The translations under genes and the position numbers were made by a program. Below are positions 33,703 to 46,609 of a stretch of 64,000 nucleotides of DNA, in pieces. The DNA lies in the NCBI RefSeq assembly GCF_016097555.1, contig NC_054713.1, positions 2,311,025-2,375,024 on the forward strand, written 5' to 3'. The DNA comes from Gigantopelta aegis. Its lineage: Eukaryota > Mollusca > Gastropoda > Neomphalida > Peltospiridae. Within the stretch, counting starts at the first letter, position 1; every line of letters starts with the position of its first letter. A model generated the notes under the pieces. The model searched no databases. It was not told the DNA's origin and saw only the letters and a program-made list of their open reading frames with translations.

Positions 33703-35547
33703 GTTCCGACACGGTCCGTCGTCGCTTGCCTTCCAACAACCTGTCATGTGGACGTCTTGCTCGGGTCCCTGTTCCGACACCGTCCGTCGTCGCCTGGCTT
33801 CCAACAACTTTTCATGTGGACGTCCTGATCGGGTCCCTGTTCCGACACGGTCCGTCGTCGCTTGCCTTCCAACAACCTGTCATGTGGACGTCCTGCTCGG
33901 GTCTCTGTTCCGACACGGTCCGTCGTCGCCTGCCTTCCAACAACCTGTCATGTGGACGTCCTGCTCGGATCCCTGTTCCGACACGGTCTGTCGTCGCCTG
34001 GCTTCCAACAACCTGTCATGTGGACGTCCTGCTCGGGTCCCTGTTCCGACACCGTCCGTCGTCGCCTGGCTTCCAACAACTTCTCATGTGGACGTCCTGC
34101 TCGGGTCCCTGTTCCGACACCGTCCGTCGTCGCCTGGCTTCCAACAACCTGTCATGTGGACGTCCTGCTCGGGTCCCTGTTCCGACACCGTCCGTCGTCG
34201 TCTGGCTTCCAACAACCTGTCATGTGGACGTCTTGCTCGGGTCCCTGTTCCGACACCGTCCGTCGTCGCCTGGCTTCCAACAACCTGTCATGTGGACGTC
34301 TTCCTCGGATCCCTGTTCCGACACCGTCCGTCGTCGCCTGGCTTCCAACAACCTGTCATGTGGACGTCCTGCTCGGGTCCCTGTTCCGACACCGTCCGTC
34401 GTCGCCTGGCTTCCAACAACTTCTCATGTGGACGTCCTGCTCGGGTCCCTGTTCCGACACCGTCCGTCGTCGCCTGGCTTCCAACAACCTGCCATGTGGA
34501 CGTCTTGCTCGGGTCCCTGTTCCGACACCGTCCGTCGTCGCCTGGCTTCCAACAACCTGTCATGTGGACGTCCTGCTCGGGTCCCTGTTCCGACACCGTC
34601 CGTCGTCGCCTGGCTTCCAACAACCTGTCATGTGGACGTCCTGCTCGGGTCCCTGTTCCGACACCGTCCGTCGTCGCCTGGCTTCCAACAACCTGTCATG
34701 TGGACGTCTTGCTCGGGTCCCTGTTCCGACACCGTCCGTCGTCGCCTGGCTTCCAACAACCTGTCATGTGGACGTCTTGCTCGGGTCCCTGTTCCGACAC
34801 CGTCCGTCGTCGCCTGGCTTCCAACAACCTGTCATGTGGACGTCCTGCTCGGGTCCCTGTTCCGACACCGTCCGTCGTCGCCTGGCTTCCAACAACTTCT
34901 CATGTGGACGTCCTGCTCGGGTCCCTGTTCCGACACCGTCCGTCGTCGCCTGGCTTCCAACAACCTGCCATGTGGACGTCCTGCTCGGGTCCCTGTTCCG
35001 ACACCGTCCGTCGTCGCCTGGCTTCCAACAACCTGTCATGTGGACGTCCTGCTCGGGTCCCTGTTCCGACATCGTCCGTCGTCGCCTGGCTTCCAACAAC
35101 CTGTCATGTGGACGTCCTGCTCGGGTCCCTGTTCCGACACCGTCCGTCGTCGGCTGGCTTCCAACAACCTGTCATGTGGACGTCCTGCTCGGGTCCCTGT
35201 TCCGACACCGTCCGTCGTCGCCTGGCTTCCAACAACCTGTCATGTGGACGTCCTGCTCGGGTCCCTGTTCCGACACCGTCCGTCGTCGCCTGGCTTCCAA
35301 CAACTTCTCATGTGGACGTCTTGCTCGGGTCCCTGTTCCGACACCGTCCGTCGTCGCCTGGCTTCCAACAACCTGTCATGTGGACGTCTTGCTCGGGTCC
35401 CTGTTCCGACACCGTCCGTCGTCGCCTGGCTTCCAACAACTTCTCATGTGGACGTCCTGCTCGGGTCCCTGTTCCGACACGGTCCGTCGTCGCTTGCCTT
35501 CCAACAACCTGTCATGTGGACGTCTTGCTGGGGTCCCTGTTCCGACA
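33703..35547 (+). repeat. Intragenic minisatellite, 68 bp unit, 27 copies, inside the Tc1 relic
   Basis: GTTCCGACA at 33703 and at 35539 are exactly 27 x 68 bp apart, so there is no net indel. Each unit runs through GTCCGTCGTCG, CCAACAACCTGTCATGTGGA and CTGCTCGGGTCCCT. As 68 is not divisible by three, all three forward frames stay open (690, 628 and 578 codons), which is not evidence of coding. Outer units keep CACGGTCC/CGCTTGCC while core units read CACCGTCC/CGCCTGGC. Confidence 0.95.
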
Positions 35548-35612
35548 ATTCGTCACCGGCAGGAACCATTGCAATCGGCCACAGCTCGCCAACACTGACG
35601 TCATCAGCAATG

Positions 35613-35937
35613 GAAGGAAATGTTTTATTTAACGACGCACTCAACACATTTTATTTACGGTTATATGGCGTCAGACATATGGTTAAGGACCACCACACAT
35701 ATATTGAGAGTGGAAACCCGCTGTCGCCACTTCATGGGCTACTCTTTTCGATGAACAGCAAGGGATCTTTTATATGCACCATCCCAAAGACAGGGTAGAA
35801 CATACCACGCCCTTTGATATACCAGTCGTGGTGCACTGGCTGGAAAGAGAAATAGCCCAATGGGCCCACCGACCGGGATCGATCCCAGACCGACCGCGCA
35901 TCGAGCGAGCGCTTTCCCACAGGCCTACGCCCTGTCT
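35613..35937 (-). mobile_element. SINE, head type 1 with tail B, inside the Tc1 relic
   Basis: A reverse-oriented SINE between imperfect duplicates TCATCAGCAATGGA (about 35599) and TCAACAGCAGTAGA (about 35938). Removing it rejoins the transposase sequence. Confidence 0.88.
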
Positions 35938-35950
35938 CTCAACAGCAGTA

Positions 35951-36142
35951 GAGAGCCATCATCTTCGCAGATGATGGTCAGTACTGTATTCCCTCGGCGG
36001 ATTGCCAGAGTAAGGATCTAGCGAAGAAGGGACGAACGTTACAGTGGAGAGCTATCATCTTCTCAGATGATGGTCAGTACTGTATTCCCTCGGCGGATTG
36101 CCAGAATAAGGGTCTAGCGAAGAAGGGACGAACGTTACATAG
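35951..36142 (+). repeat. 96 bp tandem duplication in the Tc1 relic
   Basis: GAGAGCCATCATCTTCGCAG at 35951 recurs as GAGAGCTATCATCTTCTCAG at 36047. The rest of the unit (ATGATGGTCAGTACTGTATT ...) is nearly identical. 96 bp keeps frame. Confidence 0.92.
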
Positions 36143-36257
36143 AGAGACTCAAGGGGTGCGTAAAGCATCGTGGTTTGAGGAGGAATCGTGATCAACTACA
36201 AAGCTGGACATATTGAGGGTTTTTTAGAATATTGGCCCAGGTAAAGATAACGGTATC

Positions 36258-36290
36258 ATTGTGTGTCTGTGTGTGTGTGTGTGTGTATGT

Positions 36291-36337
<47 letters not shown>

Positions 36338-36355
36338 TGTGCCTCTGTGTGTGTA

Positions 36356-36409
<54 letters not shown>

Positions 36410-36471
36410 TGTGCCTCTGTGTGTGTATGTGTGTGTGTGTGTCTGTGTGTGTGTGTGCCTCTGTGTGTGTA
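36258..36471. repeat. (GT)n microsatellite inside the Tc1 relic
   Basis: GT runs with GTAT, GCCTCT and TCT interruptions. Transposase-like sequence continues on both sides. Confidence 0.93.
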
Positions 36472-36714
36472 TCGGTCAAGTCCTTAGACCTCACACTGTC
36501 ACTTATCTTGTCCGTCACTCAAATCACATGTTCCGGCAGCACAACGTCCGCGCCCACGCTACCAGAGCCACCGGGGACTTTCTCCAACAGCCCTATAGCA
36601 GAACCATGCCATGACCTGCCTCAGTCGGGATTTAAATCGGAAAGATCACTTGTGGGACGAGGCCCTAACAAGGCTCACTGAAGTCCAACCACGGCAGAGA
36701 ACTGCAGCAGTTCT

Positions 36715-38623
36715 ATTTGCATCTTTCCTCGGGATATATTCCTGGGTGCAATAACTATGTAAAAGATCTGCATCTCATTGCTCGAGAGGCCTACTTGTTA
36801 TGGCGAGACAATGGTAAACCTAGAACAGGACTTATATGTGAAAATATGAACAAAACACGTAGGCAGTTTAAATACGCTCTTAGAATGTGTCAAAATGAGA
36901 ACGATAGAATGAAGGCAGATGCTATAGCACAAAATTTGACCGACATGAACGAGTGTAATTTTGGAAAAATATTTCTACAGAAAATAATAAACGAACTCTA
37001 TTGGCAACAACTGTGGATGGTGTGACCGGGGAAGAGAATATTGCAGGTTTGTTTAAAGAACATTATAAAGAACTTCTAAATTCTGTGACGGGTCAGCATC
37101 ATCGAGCATATGTTGAAGAGTATATTGCTAATGATTCAAGTTATGTTGCTGAAATGAACGTAAATCCCAATGAGGTAATCGAGTTTGTTTTTAAACTTAG
37201 CAGTGGGAAATCAGCAGGGAATGACGGCCTCTCAGCGGAACACCTCCAATATGCGTCCAAGAGATTATTCGTTCTATTGTCAGTTTGTTTCAGTGCCATG
37301 CTTGTACACGGGCATGTATCTAGTAGTATGACAGATGTTATTCTTGTTCCTATTGTGAAAAACAAAACCGGAGACATAACAGATAAAGGCAATTACCGTC
37401 CAATTGCATTAGCAACTGTGATATCAAAAGTTATGGAACATGTACTGTTATCACGAACAGACCTGAGTACATCGGACTATCAGTTTGGTTTTAAAAGTGG
37501 GACATCCACCGATATGTGTTTATTTGCTTTTAAGGAAGTTATTAACTTTTACATTTCACAAGGTAGTCCTGTGTATGTTTGCTTTTTGGATGCGAAAAAA
37601 GCCTTTGACCGTGTAAATCACTGGACATTATATATGACACTTTTGAAAAAAGGCGTGCCTACTTTTGTAGTTCGCTTTCTCAAAGCATGGTATTTAACCC
37701 AATTGTTTAGTGTAAAATGGGGTGCATATATTTCCTGTAAGTTTAATGTAACAAATGGCGTCCGTCAAGGTGGGGTAATGTCACCCTTATTATTTAATAT
37801 ATATATTGATGACCGTAACCTACAGTTGTCAAAATGTGCAGTTGGGTATAATGTTGGTGGGGTGTTTCTAAATAACTTCAGTTTTGCTGATGATATGTCA
37901 CTTCTTTGCCCATCTATTTCTGCATTAAAAAAAATATTAACGATTTGCGAGAAATTTGCAGAAGATTATGATATTATATATAATACAATGAAAACTGTTT
38001 GTATGTGTATTGAGCCAGAAACTCTGAAGTTGATCAATGTGCCTTCGATATATTTGTGTGGTGATGTACTGAAATTTGTTGACAACTATAAATATCTAGG
38101 TCATATTATATACAAAAACATGAAAGACGATAAAGACATTAAACGACAGTATAAAGCCCTTTGTGTACGTGCAAACATGTTGTTGCGGCGATTTGCAAAA
38201 TGTTCAGAATCTGTTAAAACACAATTATTTGTGAGTTATTGTAGTAATTTGTACGCGGGTGCATTATGGGTGAAATTTACACAGGATACCATGAAGGATC
38301 TTAACATATGTTATAATAATGCATACCGATGGATGATCGGACAACGACGACCATACAGTGCCAGCAAGATGTTTGTCAGTCATCGAGTAAAAAGCTTTGG
38401 CGCTTTACTTCGCTCAACAGCATATTCGCTGAAGAGCAGAATCGAAACAACTTCAAACGACCTACTTGCCCACCTGCGGTGTACAACTGTGTACGTCAAA
38501 TCTGTATGTGTAAATCGCTGGCACAAGCTGCTGTATATTATGTAATCAGTTTTGTATGTGATGTTTATATATGTTCTATGGATCTCTGATCTGAAATAAA
38601 AATATATTATTATTATTATTATA
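36715..38623 (+). mobile_element. Non-LTR retrotransposon (LINE), 5' truncated, ATT tail
   Basis: It begins inside the endonuclease-RT linker, at the point where the Tc1 relic stops. It contains an RT domain and ends AAATAAAAATATATTATTAT followed by further ATT repeats. 5' truncation and a short simple tail are typical of target-primed reverse transcription. The clade is not assigned; it looks like a CR1/Jockey-type animal LINE. Confidence 0.85.
36717..38545 (+). pseudogene. LINE reverse transcriptase, one frameshift
   Basis: A reverse transcriptase that would copy element RNA into DNA at a nicked target. The linker (PGCNNYVKDLHLIAREAYLL) is in the frame ending at 37025; the rest is in the frame from 37001 to 38545, so one frameshift lies near 37000-37010. 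In the second part (514 codons): NYRPIAL (131-137), FLDAKKAFD (195-203, first catalytic Asp), NGVRQGGVMSP (252-262), FADD (295-298, catalytic Asp pair) and KYLGHII. The catalytic residues are intact. The C-terminal region includes AYRWMIGQRRPYSASKMF. The endonuclease domain is absent, so this copy is dead. Confidence 0.88.
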
Positions 38624-38642
38624 GGCTCACATTCTAATGGTC

Positions 38643-38733
<91 letters not shown>

Positions 38734-38878
38734 CCCTGTTTGTGTGTGTGTCTGTGTATGTGTCTGTGTGTTTGTGTCTGTGTGTGTATGTGTGTGTGTG
38801 TGTGTGTGTATGTTTGTGTGTGTGTGTGTGTGTATGTGCCTGTGTGTTTGTGTATGTGTGTGTATGTCTGTGTGTGTA

Positions 38879-38909
<31 letters not shown>

Positions 38910-39327
38910 CTGTGTCTGTGTCTGTGTCTGTATGTGTGTTTGTGTGTGTCTGTGTATGTGTGTGTGTGTGTGTGTGTGTCTGTCTCTGTGTATCTGGGTG
39001 TGTGTGTGTGTGTGCGTGTGTGTGTGTCTGTCTGTGCGTGTGTATGTGTATGTGCGCACGCATACGTGTATGCCTGTGTGTATGTATTTACCTGTGGTGC
39101 CTCTGTGTGCGTGTGCATTTGTGTTTGTATGTCTGTGTGAGTGCCTCTGTGTGTGTGTATCTGTCTGTGTGTGTGTGTGGGGGGGGGGGGTATATGTGTG
39201 TGCCTCTGTGTGTATCTGTGTGTGTGTGTGTGCGTGTTTGTGTGCGTGCTTGTGTGCGTATGTTTGTGTATGTATGTGTGTGTGTGTATGTGTGTGTATA
39301 TGTGTGTGTGCGTGTGTGTCTGTGTGT

Positions 39328-39364
<37 letters not shown>

Positions 39365-39395
39365 TGCGTGCGTGCATGTCCACGGGCGTACTTCT
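38643..39395. repeat. Long compound (TG)n microsatellite
   Basis: About 750 bp of TG with TATG, TCTG, TTTG and TGCG steps and a poly-G break near 39179. Cys-Val or Thr-His frames on both strands are artefacts. Confidence 0.97.
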
Positions 39396-40040
39396 AGTTT
39401 TCTGATGGAAGCCCGCCAAATACTCCCGATACCCACACCGAGTGGAACTCGGTACAGGCCTATAACTTACTATAAGTATGTTAGGGAATATTAGTGCTGT
39501 AAAACCGGTATTACAAGGAAACACATGGGAACGCGAATAGGAAACAAAAACTGACAGAGGAATGCTGTGCACCAATCGCTGCCAGTATGACAGAAATCCT
39601 CCACAAAATCCCAACAAAACCTCCACAAAAAAATGTCATAATTATTCTAGATATTACAACCCGTGCGTAACCGGGACATTTAATCTCGGTTCTACTTAAT
39701 GAGTACCAGTCGTCGGTATTTTGGCGCCAGATTTATGATCAACGTTACGCGATTGCCATTAGCAAAGTAAAAAGAAGAAAAAAGGAATGAAAGTTTAACG
39801 ATACTTCAGCAAATAAAGAATAAAAAGGTGTTCTCTATTTTGCAAGTTAACAGGAGCCAGTCATCGCAGTTATGGTGCTGTGTGTTATGTTACACGTCTG
39901 ATTAAATAAAATGTCAAAACAGACTGGGTTCCAGACGTGTGTCCAGGGAATTGTGAGAGGGGATCAATACTAGGAGGGGGAGGAGGAGGGGAGGGGGAGG
40001 AGGTCGAAGTTTCTAGGATGTTCGGGTCATGCTCCTCCGG
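39396..40040. other. Unassigned stretch
   Basis: No gene is recognised. A G-rich GGAGGAGG run lies near 39973-40005. Confidence 0.3.
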
Positions 40041-40285
40041 GGGCTGGATGTAGCCCAGTGGTAAAGTACTCACTTGATGCGCGGTCGGTCTGAGATCGAT
40101 CCCCGTCGGTGGGTATATTGGGCTATTTCTCGTTCCAGCCAGTGCACCACGACTGGTATATATCAAAGGCCGTGGTATGTGTTATCTCGTCTGTGGGATG
40201 GTGCATATAAAAGATTCCTTGCTGGTAATGGAAAAATGTAGCGGGTTTCCTGTCTAAGTCTATATGTCAAAATTATCAAATGTTA
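40041..40285 (+). mobile_element. SINE, head type 1, tail truncated
   Basis: GGATGTAGCCCAGTGGTAAA head and full centre, stopping at AAATTATCAAATGTT, where an inverted tail fragment begins. Confidence 0.88.
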
Positions 40286-40410
40286 AAGTTTGTTTTATTT
40301 AACGACACCATTAGAGCACATTGATTAATTAATCATCGGCTATTGGATGTCAAAACATTTGGTAATTATGACTCGTAGTCATCAGAGGCAGCAAGTGATC
40401 TTTTATGAAT
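40286..40410 (-). mobile_element. SINE tail A fragment, tail-to-tail with the previous SINE
   Basis: AAAGTTTGTTTTATTTAACG and ATCATCGGCTATTGGATGTC in reverse orientation immediately follow the plus-strand SINE. Confidence 0.85.
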
Positions 40411-41948
<1,538 letters not shown>

Positions 41949-41949
41949 T

Positions 41950-42013
<64 letters not shown>

Positions 42014-42045
42014 GTGTGTGTATGTGTGTATGTATGTATGTCTGT

Positions 42046-42099
<54 letters not shown>

Positions 42100-42116
42100 C
42101 AGTGTATGTGTATTAG

Positions 42117-42167
<51 letters not shown>
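41949..42167. repeat. (GT)n microsatellite
   Basis: GT runs broken by TATG, TCTG and CCAGTG steps. Confidence 0.97.
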
Positions 42168-42394
42168 ACTGGTTTCATTTTCATAGGCTAAGACGTCAAA
42201 CTATTTAATTAGGATGAACATGGGAAAGATCCAGGATTTTTCTTAGGAGGGGGTGCAAGAAAAACAACACATTTTTCGGGAACAAAGTTCGGTATACTTA
42301 TCATAAGTTAGTTTTAGAGTACGTGCAGCTCTTAGGGTGGAGGTGGGGGAGGGGGAGGTGGGGGGAGCTGGGTACGTATCTTAATCCCCCTATG

Positions 42395-42655
42395 TAACAC
42401 GGTGGCGCAGTGGTTAAGCCATCGGACTACAAGCTGGTAGTTATAGGATTCGCAGCCCGGTACCGGCTCCCACCTAGAGCGAGTTCTTAAGGGATCAATG
42501 GCTAGGTGTAAGGCCACTACACCCTCTTCTATCTCACTAACCACTAGCCCACTGTTCTGGACAGTCAGCCCAGATAGCTGAAATGTGTGCCCAGGACAGC
42601 GTGCTTGAACCTTAATTGGATTTAAGCACGAAAATATGTTGAAATGAAATGAATA
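42395..42655 (+). mobile_element. SINE family D, full length
   Basis: tRNA-like head CGGTGGCGCAGTGGTTAAGC, then GATTCGCAGCCCGGTACCGG. The body contains CAGCCCAGATAGCTGAAATG and GCTTGAACCTTAATTGGATT, ending GTTGAAATGAAATGAA. It is the plus-strand counterpart of 22697-22915. Confidence 0.85.
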
Positions 42656-42780
42656 ACCAAAAGTTAGGAAATACAAGTAAATATCCACCCAGAACGTCAG
42701 ATATTCTTACGGCGGTCCTGGCTTCAAGTCTGATGTTAGGTAATTTTTCACGTGTCATAATTATGGAATAAATGAAAGGA

Positions 42781-43099
42781 AAAAGAAGTTTTATTTAACG
42801 ACGCACTCAACACAATTTATTTACGGTTATATGGCGTCAGACATATGGTTATGGACCACACAAATATTGAGTGGAAACCCGCTGTCGCTACTTCATGGGC
42901 TACTATTTTCGATTAGCAGCAAGGGATATTTTACATGCACCATCCCACAGACAGGGTAGTACATACCACGGCCTTTGATATACCAATCGTGGTGCACTGG
43001 CTGGAACGAGAAATAGTCCAATGGGTCCACCGACGGGGATCGATCCCAGACCGACCGCGCATAGAGCGAGCGCTTTATCACTGGGCTACGTCCCGCCCC
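42781..43099 (-). mobile_element. SINE, head type 1 with tail B, 12 bp target duplication
   Basis: Flanked by perfect TAAATGAAAGGA at 42769-42780 and 43100-43111. At 319 bp it defines the full length of this head/tail combination: head GGGGCGGGACGTAGCCCAGT on the minus strand, tail ending AACTTCTTTTT. Confidence 0.95.
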
Positions 43100-43111
43100 T
43101 AAATGAAAGGA

Positions 43112-43616
43112 ATTAAGGAATAAATATCGGTGGTAGCCAGGGTCATGAGAGGCTCATTTCTACGAGGACAAGTCGAAGCCAATCAGACGCCAGGCCAGCC
43201 ATATTGGATTCGATTCGATGCGAAAACTAAAAACACTTGCTTGGTCAAGACCATGCGAGAATCGTGTGTACCAAGTTTGGTTACAATTTGCATGGTGGAG
43301 CTAAAAAAAAAAAGTAGTAAAAAATGTATCAGCCAATCAGAGGCCATACTGGATTTTGAATAGGCCCAGCAAGTAAAACACCAGTGTCACAAGACACAAG
43401 ATTAATTGAACAAACTCTGGCTGAAATCTGCCCGACGCCGGACAACGCGCTATGGCATAAACTCCGATTCACACATCGGGAGAACTTATATATCTTCTTT
43501 CCTGCAAAGTTGAACTAACTATTGAGTCCATATGTAAAAGTTTTGCCTTGTCATTGTACCGTTTTCCTCCCAACATTCTGGAGCACGACATTGTGCCAGT
43601 TACTGTATAGCACCTA
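43112..43616. other. Unassigned stretch
   Basis: CCAATCAGACGCC and CCAATCAGAGGCC recur about 155 bp apart. No gene is recognised. Confidence 0.3.
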
Positions 43617-43821
43617 CAGGGAGTATCCTCAGCTTGTTACCATTGTAACATGTTTACACTTCATACGAAGTCTTTTTATTTATTATTTTTATAATATCAG
43701 TATCTGTATAAATAAGGTATTTGTTGTCGTCATGTTTGTAGTAGTCAAAACCGGGTGTTACCTTTCAATAATTTCGTACCTATGGGAAAATGTATATATA
43801 TAACGAAGTAAAATTTTAAAA
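43617..43821. mobile_element. MITE family 1, left part
   Basis: AGGGAGTATCCTCAGCTTGT, TGTAACATGTTTAC and AATAATTTCGTACCTATG follow the order of the 9327 copy. It is interrupted by the next SINE. Confidence 0.6.
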
Positions 43822-44190
43822 CGTTTGTTTTATTTAACGACGCCACTAAAGCACATTGATATTTTATCTTATCATCGGCTATTGGACGTCAAACATATAG
43901 TCAGAAAACCCGCTGTCGCCACATAGGCTACTCTTTTACGACATGCAGCAACGGATCTTTTATTTGCACTTCTCATAGGCAGGATTAGCACAAACCATGG
44001 CCTTTGTTGAACCAGTTATGGACCACTGGTCGGTGCAAGCGGTTTACACCTACCCATTGAGCCTTGCGGAGCACTCACAAAGGGTTTGGAGTCGGTATCT
44101 GGATTTAAAAACCCATGCCTCGACTGGGATCCGAACCCAGTACCTACCAGCCTGTAGACCGATGGCCTAACCACGACGCCGGTTACCAAC
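43822..44190 (-). mobile_element. SINE, head type 3 with tail A
   Basis: In reverse: head CGGCGTCGTGGTTAGGCCAT, GGGTTCGGATCCCAGTCGAG, centre, then tail A-type GTTAAATAAAACAAACG. It pairs the type 3 head with tail A, unlike 10057-10443. A poly-C tract follows (about 44191-44216). Confidence 0.88.
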
Positions 44191-44216
44191 ACCCCCCCCC
44201 CCCCCCCCCCCCCCCC

Positions 44217-46061
44217 AGTAAAATCCCGGCTACTCGTGATTCGGAGGCAGGCCAGTAGCCAATTCCTGGCTACGGGCGTGAGAGGGGTCGTTTTAATTGA
44301 AACAGTTATTATCAATTTACACGGTTCGTCAGTTTCAAGCTGAATGCATCGCACGTTTTGTGTTCAGGTCTTAGATTCACCCCTGGTCATGGTATATCTT
44401 TAAAATACACCTTGAATTGTTAATTCAGTCCCAGACTCTCAGAATAACTAGGGTAGAAAAGACGCGCGCACACACTAACCCCTCCCCCGCCACAAGAAAA
44501 GAAAATCTCTTTTCACAAACATCTACTGATTGAACAGCAAGCTCAAGTGTCTATAAACATGCCTTTCATTTAGTTCCTACAAACCAGCAGTAGACGTCCT
44601 CGTAAAATGAGATACTTCAAGAAACAGTTACACATAAAAACATAAATCCATATTCAATATTACTTTTAATAGAAAGGCAAAACAAATATCAAAACAATTG
44701 TAAATTGCAAATGCATCGTTATATTAATATCAATATTTCCCAAAACACTAAATAGACTGTGCACTACAAATATCATGTCAGAGTGCAAACCTACTATATA
44801 CAGTTAATTTGTATATTTGAAGATAATGTGATTTTGAATTGTTTTCAACCATAAAAACAACTAAATAATGTTATCTCAATAGCTCATGAATATTTATTTC
44901 TATGCGAGATTACGCCTCCAGTAAATACTAGTCAACAGTTCATTTGCATATAGATTGGCGAATTTGACGAAGCGATAATTTATTATTCAATAATTTTACA
45001 CAACAAAGATATGGCTAAAGAAACATTATCCTACTTGTAGACGAGTTTTTAAAAATAAAAACAGTTGTTTAGTTACGGGATTAACGCTGTGTAGATGCTG
45101 TACCCACCTGTCAATGCGTTAAATAACGACCTTCCATATTACCAGGTATACGGTACTTAATATTGTCTTATTGTAATGGAAAGTTCTGTTTTGAGGCGTT
45201 GTCATTGAAGCCGTGTCAATAATACTGCGGTAACAACCGCCCACCACCAACTGAGCCACGCCCATCAATAAGAAACAAAAAGATAGGTACGACAATAAAT
45301 CGTTGCATTAACATTTCTGGAGAAACGTGTGTTATTGTGAATACAAGTGCATTAACTAGGAAGTTGTTTTGTTTTGTTTTTTATCTTTTGTTGTTGTTGC
45401 TGCTGCTGCTGCTGTTGTTATTATTCGTGATTGTTATTTTCTTTGGAGGGATGCAATACGTTATTTTATGCATGTTGCTGTTTGGTCATTTTACACATGA
45501 AAGCGGTAGACATATAAACACATATCAGGGTCGTACAAGATAACCGTGACTGGAGGGAGGTGGGGTGGTGGTAAAAATAATTAGAATCAGACCACAGTAA
45601 ATAGTATTTTCCAGGAAGATAAAGCGGCCATTTTTAAACTACAAAGGGCGTGTTTTCCTTTTTACCTTCCTCCCCCTTTCAGCCAAGTACGGCTCGGCAT
45701 TGTCATGTACATACTTATAAATCTATTCTTAGAACAGAAAATCGTTGACATCATGGGCTCGCATCTAGCTTACAGCATGTGGATGGCAATACAGAAAGAA
45801 ACAGGTTAAAGTAATAAAGGTTGTTCTCCAGGCAGATAAAAAGAACACTTTTAAAGTAAAATGGACACTTTTTCGTATGTTTTTGGAACTGCATCTGCCG
45901 ACATCCCTTACAAGTTACCACCCCGCTACCCTACGTACGACCCAGTATTTAAGGTTTTGCACCATCGTTTGGAGATGATGGTGTAAGACCTTTGACATCA
46001 CAGAGTCCGACTGCAAGTATTCACAGGTAGCAAACAAACAACATACATACACATACAGATG
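44217..46061. other. Unassigned stretch downstream of the minus-strand gene
   Basis: Expected to hold the 3' untranslated region of the gene at 46062-53137, but no clear polyadenylation signal was identified. A short TTG/CTG trinucleotide run lies near 45390-45420. Confidence 0.35.
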
Positions 46062-46609
46062 CTAGTCTCTTCGTAAAGTGCACTCTTCGTTTCGAGACAG
46101 ACAAACGTTCGATATACACACAACCTGGGCGCGCTTGTCTCCCTTGGATTTCACAACCAGAGCGTTTCCGACGATCGTCTCCGAACTGGGCGAATTCAAA
46201 TCGACCAATCCGTGATGGCCTTGGAAATAGACCACGCTGCAGACAAGCCACACGCGGACAGTTTTGCATATGGCCCCGTTCTCGATTCTCGTATCGATTT
46301 CTTCTTGGGCAGACGACAGCGATTCGACCTTGGCCTCCCCGAGCGGCATCGAACAGACGTCGTAAATGACGAACACGTCGCCTGGACTGACTGCCTGGAT
46401 ACTGAAGGCGAAACCTGCAGGCTGGCTGTCCGACCAGAACACGTTGTCGTTGTGGTTCAAGCTGTCGCTGTCGAACGTCAGTCGATGGGTGTACCCCATC
46501 CCGATCGACGTCAGAGTCTTCGGCTTTCCGTCGTAAACGTCACGGAAACTCCCGACGTAGCGGACACGATACGGAAAACCCGGTGATATTCGGCGATCTA
46601 CGTACATAC
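46062..46609 (-). CDS. Unrecognised two-exon protein, exon 2 (C-terminal 182 codons)
   Basis: Last exon of a predicted 296-residue protein. The minus-strand acceptor TTATTACAG lies at 46610 and above; the exon completes a glycine codon started in exon 1, continues MYVDRRISPG, and stops at TAG (46062-46064). Phases agree exactly, and splice sites, uninterrupted frame and raised GC against the AT-rich intron support a real gene. Segments include GFPYRVRYVGSFRDVYDG, SDSQPAGFAFSIQAVSPGDV and DVCSMPLG, suggesting a beta-rich fold. There is no transmembrane helix or signal peptide. I do not recognise the family. A 124-codon plus-strand frame here is its shadow. Confidence 0.75.

Larger units (their letters stand above)
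33535..36710 (+). pseudogene. Tc1-like transposase relic, broken by array, SINE, duplication and GT tract
   Basis: This is the remains of a Tc1/mariner DNA transposase, a DDE enzyme that moves its own element. In-frame N-terminal sequence ends TTPRQDGYILRQDL, then ETARHTIGTQQRRISSDTVR, the usual helix-turn-helix region. There the 27 x 68 bp array begins. After it the frame resumes as VPVPTIRHRQEPLQSATARQ up to a SINE at about 35613. A diverged catalytic segment (AIIFSDDGQYCI) follows and is duplicated over 96 bp. After the GT tract come VLRPHTV, HNVRAHATRATGDFLQQ and, in shifted frames, the region corresponding to PDLNPIEHLWDE, diverged. The copy ends at a LINE junction near 36710. Multiple stops and shifts make it non-functional. 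The family call is by motif recall. Confidence 0.82.

Noticed and set aside
33726..35798. Open frames of 690, 628 and 578 codons
   Set aside because: All three forward frames are open because the 68 bp unit lacks stops in every frame; the sequence is an expanded transposase fragment.
38380..39626. Long Thr-His and Cys-Val frames
   Set aside because: Translation of a TG microsatellite.
46212..46586. 124-codon plus-strand frame
   Set aside because: Antisense shadow of the exon at 46062-46609, which has correct splice phase.
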